Shown piece after piece: positions 63,843-64,000 of a stretch of 64,000 nt of DNA (its first letter is position 1; every line of letters starts with the position of its first letter). Location of the stretch: positions 8,906-72,905 of the forward strand of contig CAYPEJ010000024.1 of NCBI GenBank assembly GCA_964409685.1, written 5' to 3'. The notes below the pieces were generated by a model. That model did not search any database and was not told where the DNA came from. It saw only the letters and a program-made list of their open reading frames with translations. The DNA is from Clostridium_AI sp964409685. GTDB lineage: Bacteria > Bacillota > Clostridia > Lachnospirales > Lachnospiraceae. A program made the position numbers and the translations under genes.

Positions 63843-63878
63843 TTTATATTGTATTAAATATTTATATTGTATTAAATA
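63843..63878. repeat. Perfect 18-bp tandem duplication in the degV leader
   Basis: TTTATATTGTATTAAATA occurs at 63843-63860 and again at 63861-63878 with no spacer. It lies between the promoter and the ribosome site. Confidence 0.95.
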
Positions 63879-63895
63879 CTTTGATTACCAAAGTA
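63877..63895. promoter_or_regulatory. FabT-like operator 1
   Basis: TACTTTGAT-T-ACCAAAGTA, an inverted repeat with one mismatched pair, directly downstream of the -10 element. It resembles the FabT consensus core TTTGATtATCAAA. Confidence 0.65.
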
Positions 63896-63924
63896 AATTT
63901 ACAATATTCACAGATGAATGTCAA
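63896..63924 (-). promoter_or_regulatory. degV promoter
   Basis: On the minus strand TTGACA (63924-63919) and TAAATT (63901-63896) with a 17-bp spacer. The -35 touches operator 2 and the -10 touches operator 1. Confidence 0.7.
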
Positions 63925-63948
63925 GATATTTTGATTATCAAAATATCT
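63924..63948. promoter_or_regulatory. FabT-like operator 2
   Basis: AGATATTTTGAT-T-ATCAAAATATCT, perfect 12-bp arms around one base. The core ATTTTGATTATCAAAAT nearly equals the FabT site described in streptococci. Its centre is 50 bp from that of operator 1. Confidence 0.75.
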
Positions 63949-63956
63949 CAGGCTGT

Positions 63957-63999
63957 AGACAACTAATCCCACCATTCTGGTGGGATTAGTTGTCTTTTT
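63957..63999 (+). terminator. Strong plus-strand terminator at the right edge
   Basis: AGACAACTAATCCCACC (63957-63973) and its complement (63979-63995) form a perfect 17-bp stem with a 5-base loop, followed by TTTTA. The T tract is on the plus strand, but no plus-strand gene precedes it in the window. Confidence 0.7.
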
Positions 64000-64000
64000 A

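Overview
The window looks like a chromosomal segment of a strictly anaerobic, low-GC Firmicute of class Clostridia, most likely family Lachnospiraceae (inference). The signs are AT-rich DNA with strong AGGAGG-type ribosome sites and TTGACA/TATAAT promoters, a DUF4317 protein, SepF, an RsiV-type sigma/anti-sigma pair, a class B sortase with an SPKTG substrate, BIG2-domain surface proteins, a CptIN-like type III toxin-antitoxin locus and an oxygen-independent radical-SAM haem locus. Most genes lie on the minus strand. One 100-N assembly gap (9201-9300) falls inside a tandem repeat.

Layout. 1-5263: a minus-strand operon resembling a reducing type II polyketide/fatty-acid cluster (LpxL-like acyltransferase, ketosynthase, cysteine-less ketosynthase partner, ACP, ketoreductase, dehydratase, then an ABC exporter cut by the left edge), driven by a near-perfect promoter. 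5323-6120: two decayed insertion-sequence genes. 6187-8301: GH3 glycosidase. 8410-12859: a cell-surface operon (DUF374 acyltransferase, class B sortase, SPKTG-anchored surface protein) and a small membrane protein. 12970-15280: PdaA-type deacetylase and DUF4317 protein. 15502-16432: a type III toxin-antitoxin locus with three exact-period 45-nt antitoxin RNA repeats, a terminator, and a ToxN/AbiQ-family toxin frameshifted at an A7 run. 16572-25009: small membrane proteins, an RsmH paralogue, an M23-like secreted protein, a SigV/RsiV pair, a PfkB kinase, an M20 amidohydrolase and MetY.

25158-28492: a diguanylate cyclase and an EAL protein in tandem, with a decayed transposase upstream. 28942-34245: an IsdE-like haem-binding lipoprotein, FecCD permease, ATPase, flavodoxin and HemN/ChuW-like radical SAM enzyme, divergent from an AraC regulator; together they suggest haem import and anaerobic haem breakdown. 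34351-36875: serine acetyltransferase, SepF, AraC regulator. 37032-43094: KdgT-like and GPH sugar transporters, a soluble chemoreceptor and a NagZ-like GH3 enzyme. 43648-48814: cytidine deaminase, a YvyF-like protein, a large BIG2 surface protein and a MATE pump whose leader carries a strong intrinsic terminator. 48919-51947: a membrane chemoreceptor paired with a solitary sugar-binding lipoprotein. 52153-53632: an NCS2 purine permease behind a guanine-type riboswitch.

53779-64000: an ECF sigma/anti-sigma pair, two SDR enzymes, a YhgE/Pip protein, a 5'-nucleotidase lipoprotein, YjdM, a YeiH-type transporter and a DegV (FakB-like) protein. The promoter of the last gene is bracketed by two palindromes resembling FabT operators.

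The best candidates for under-described biology are the type II acyl-chain cluster, the CptIN-like locus with its homopolymer frameshift, the haem import/degradation operon, the FabT-like control of the DegV gene, and the terminated leader in front of the MATE gene.
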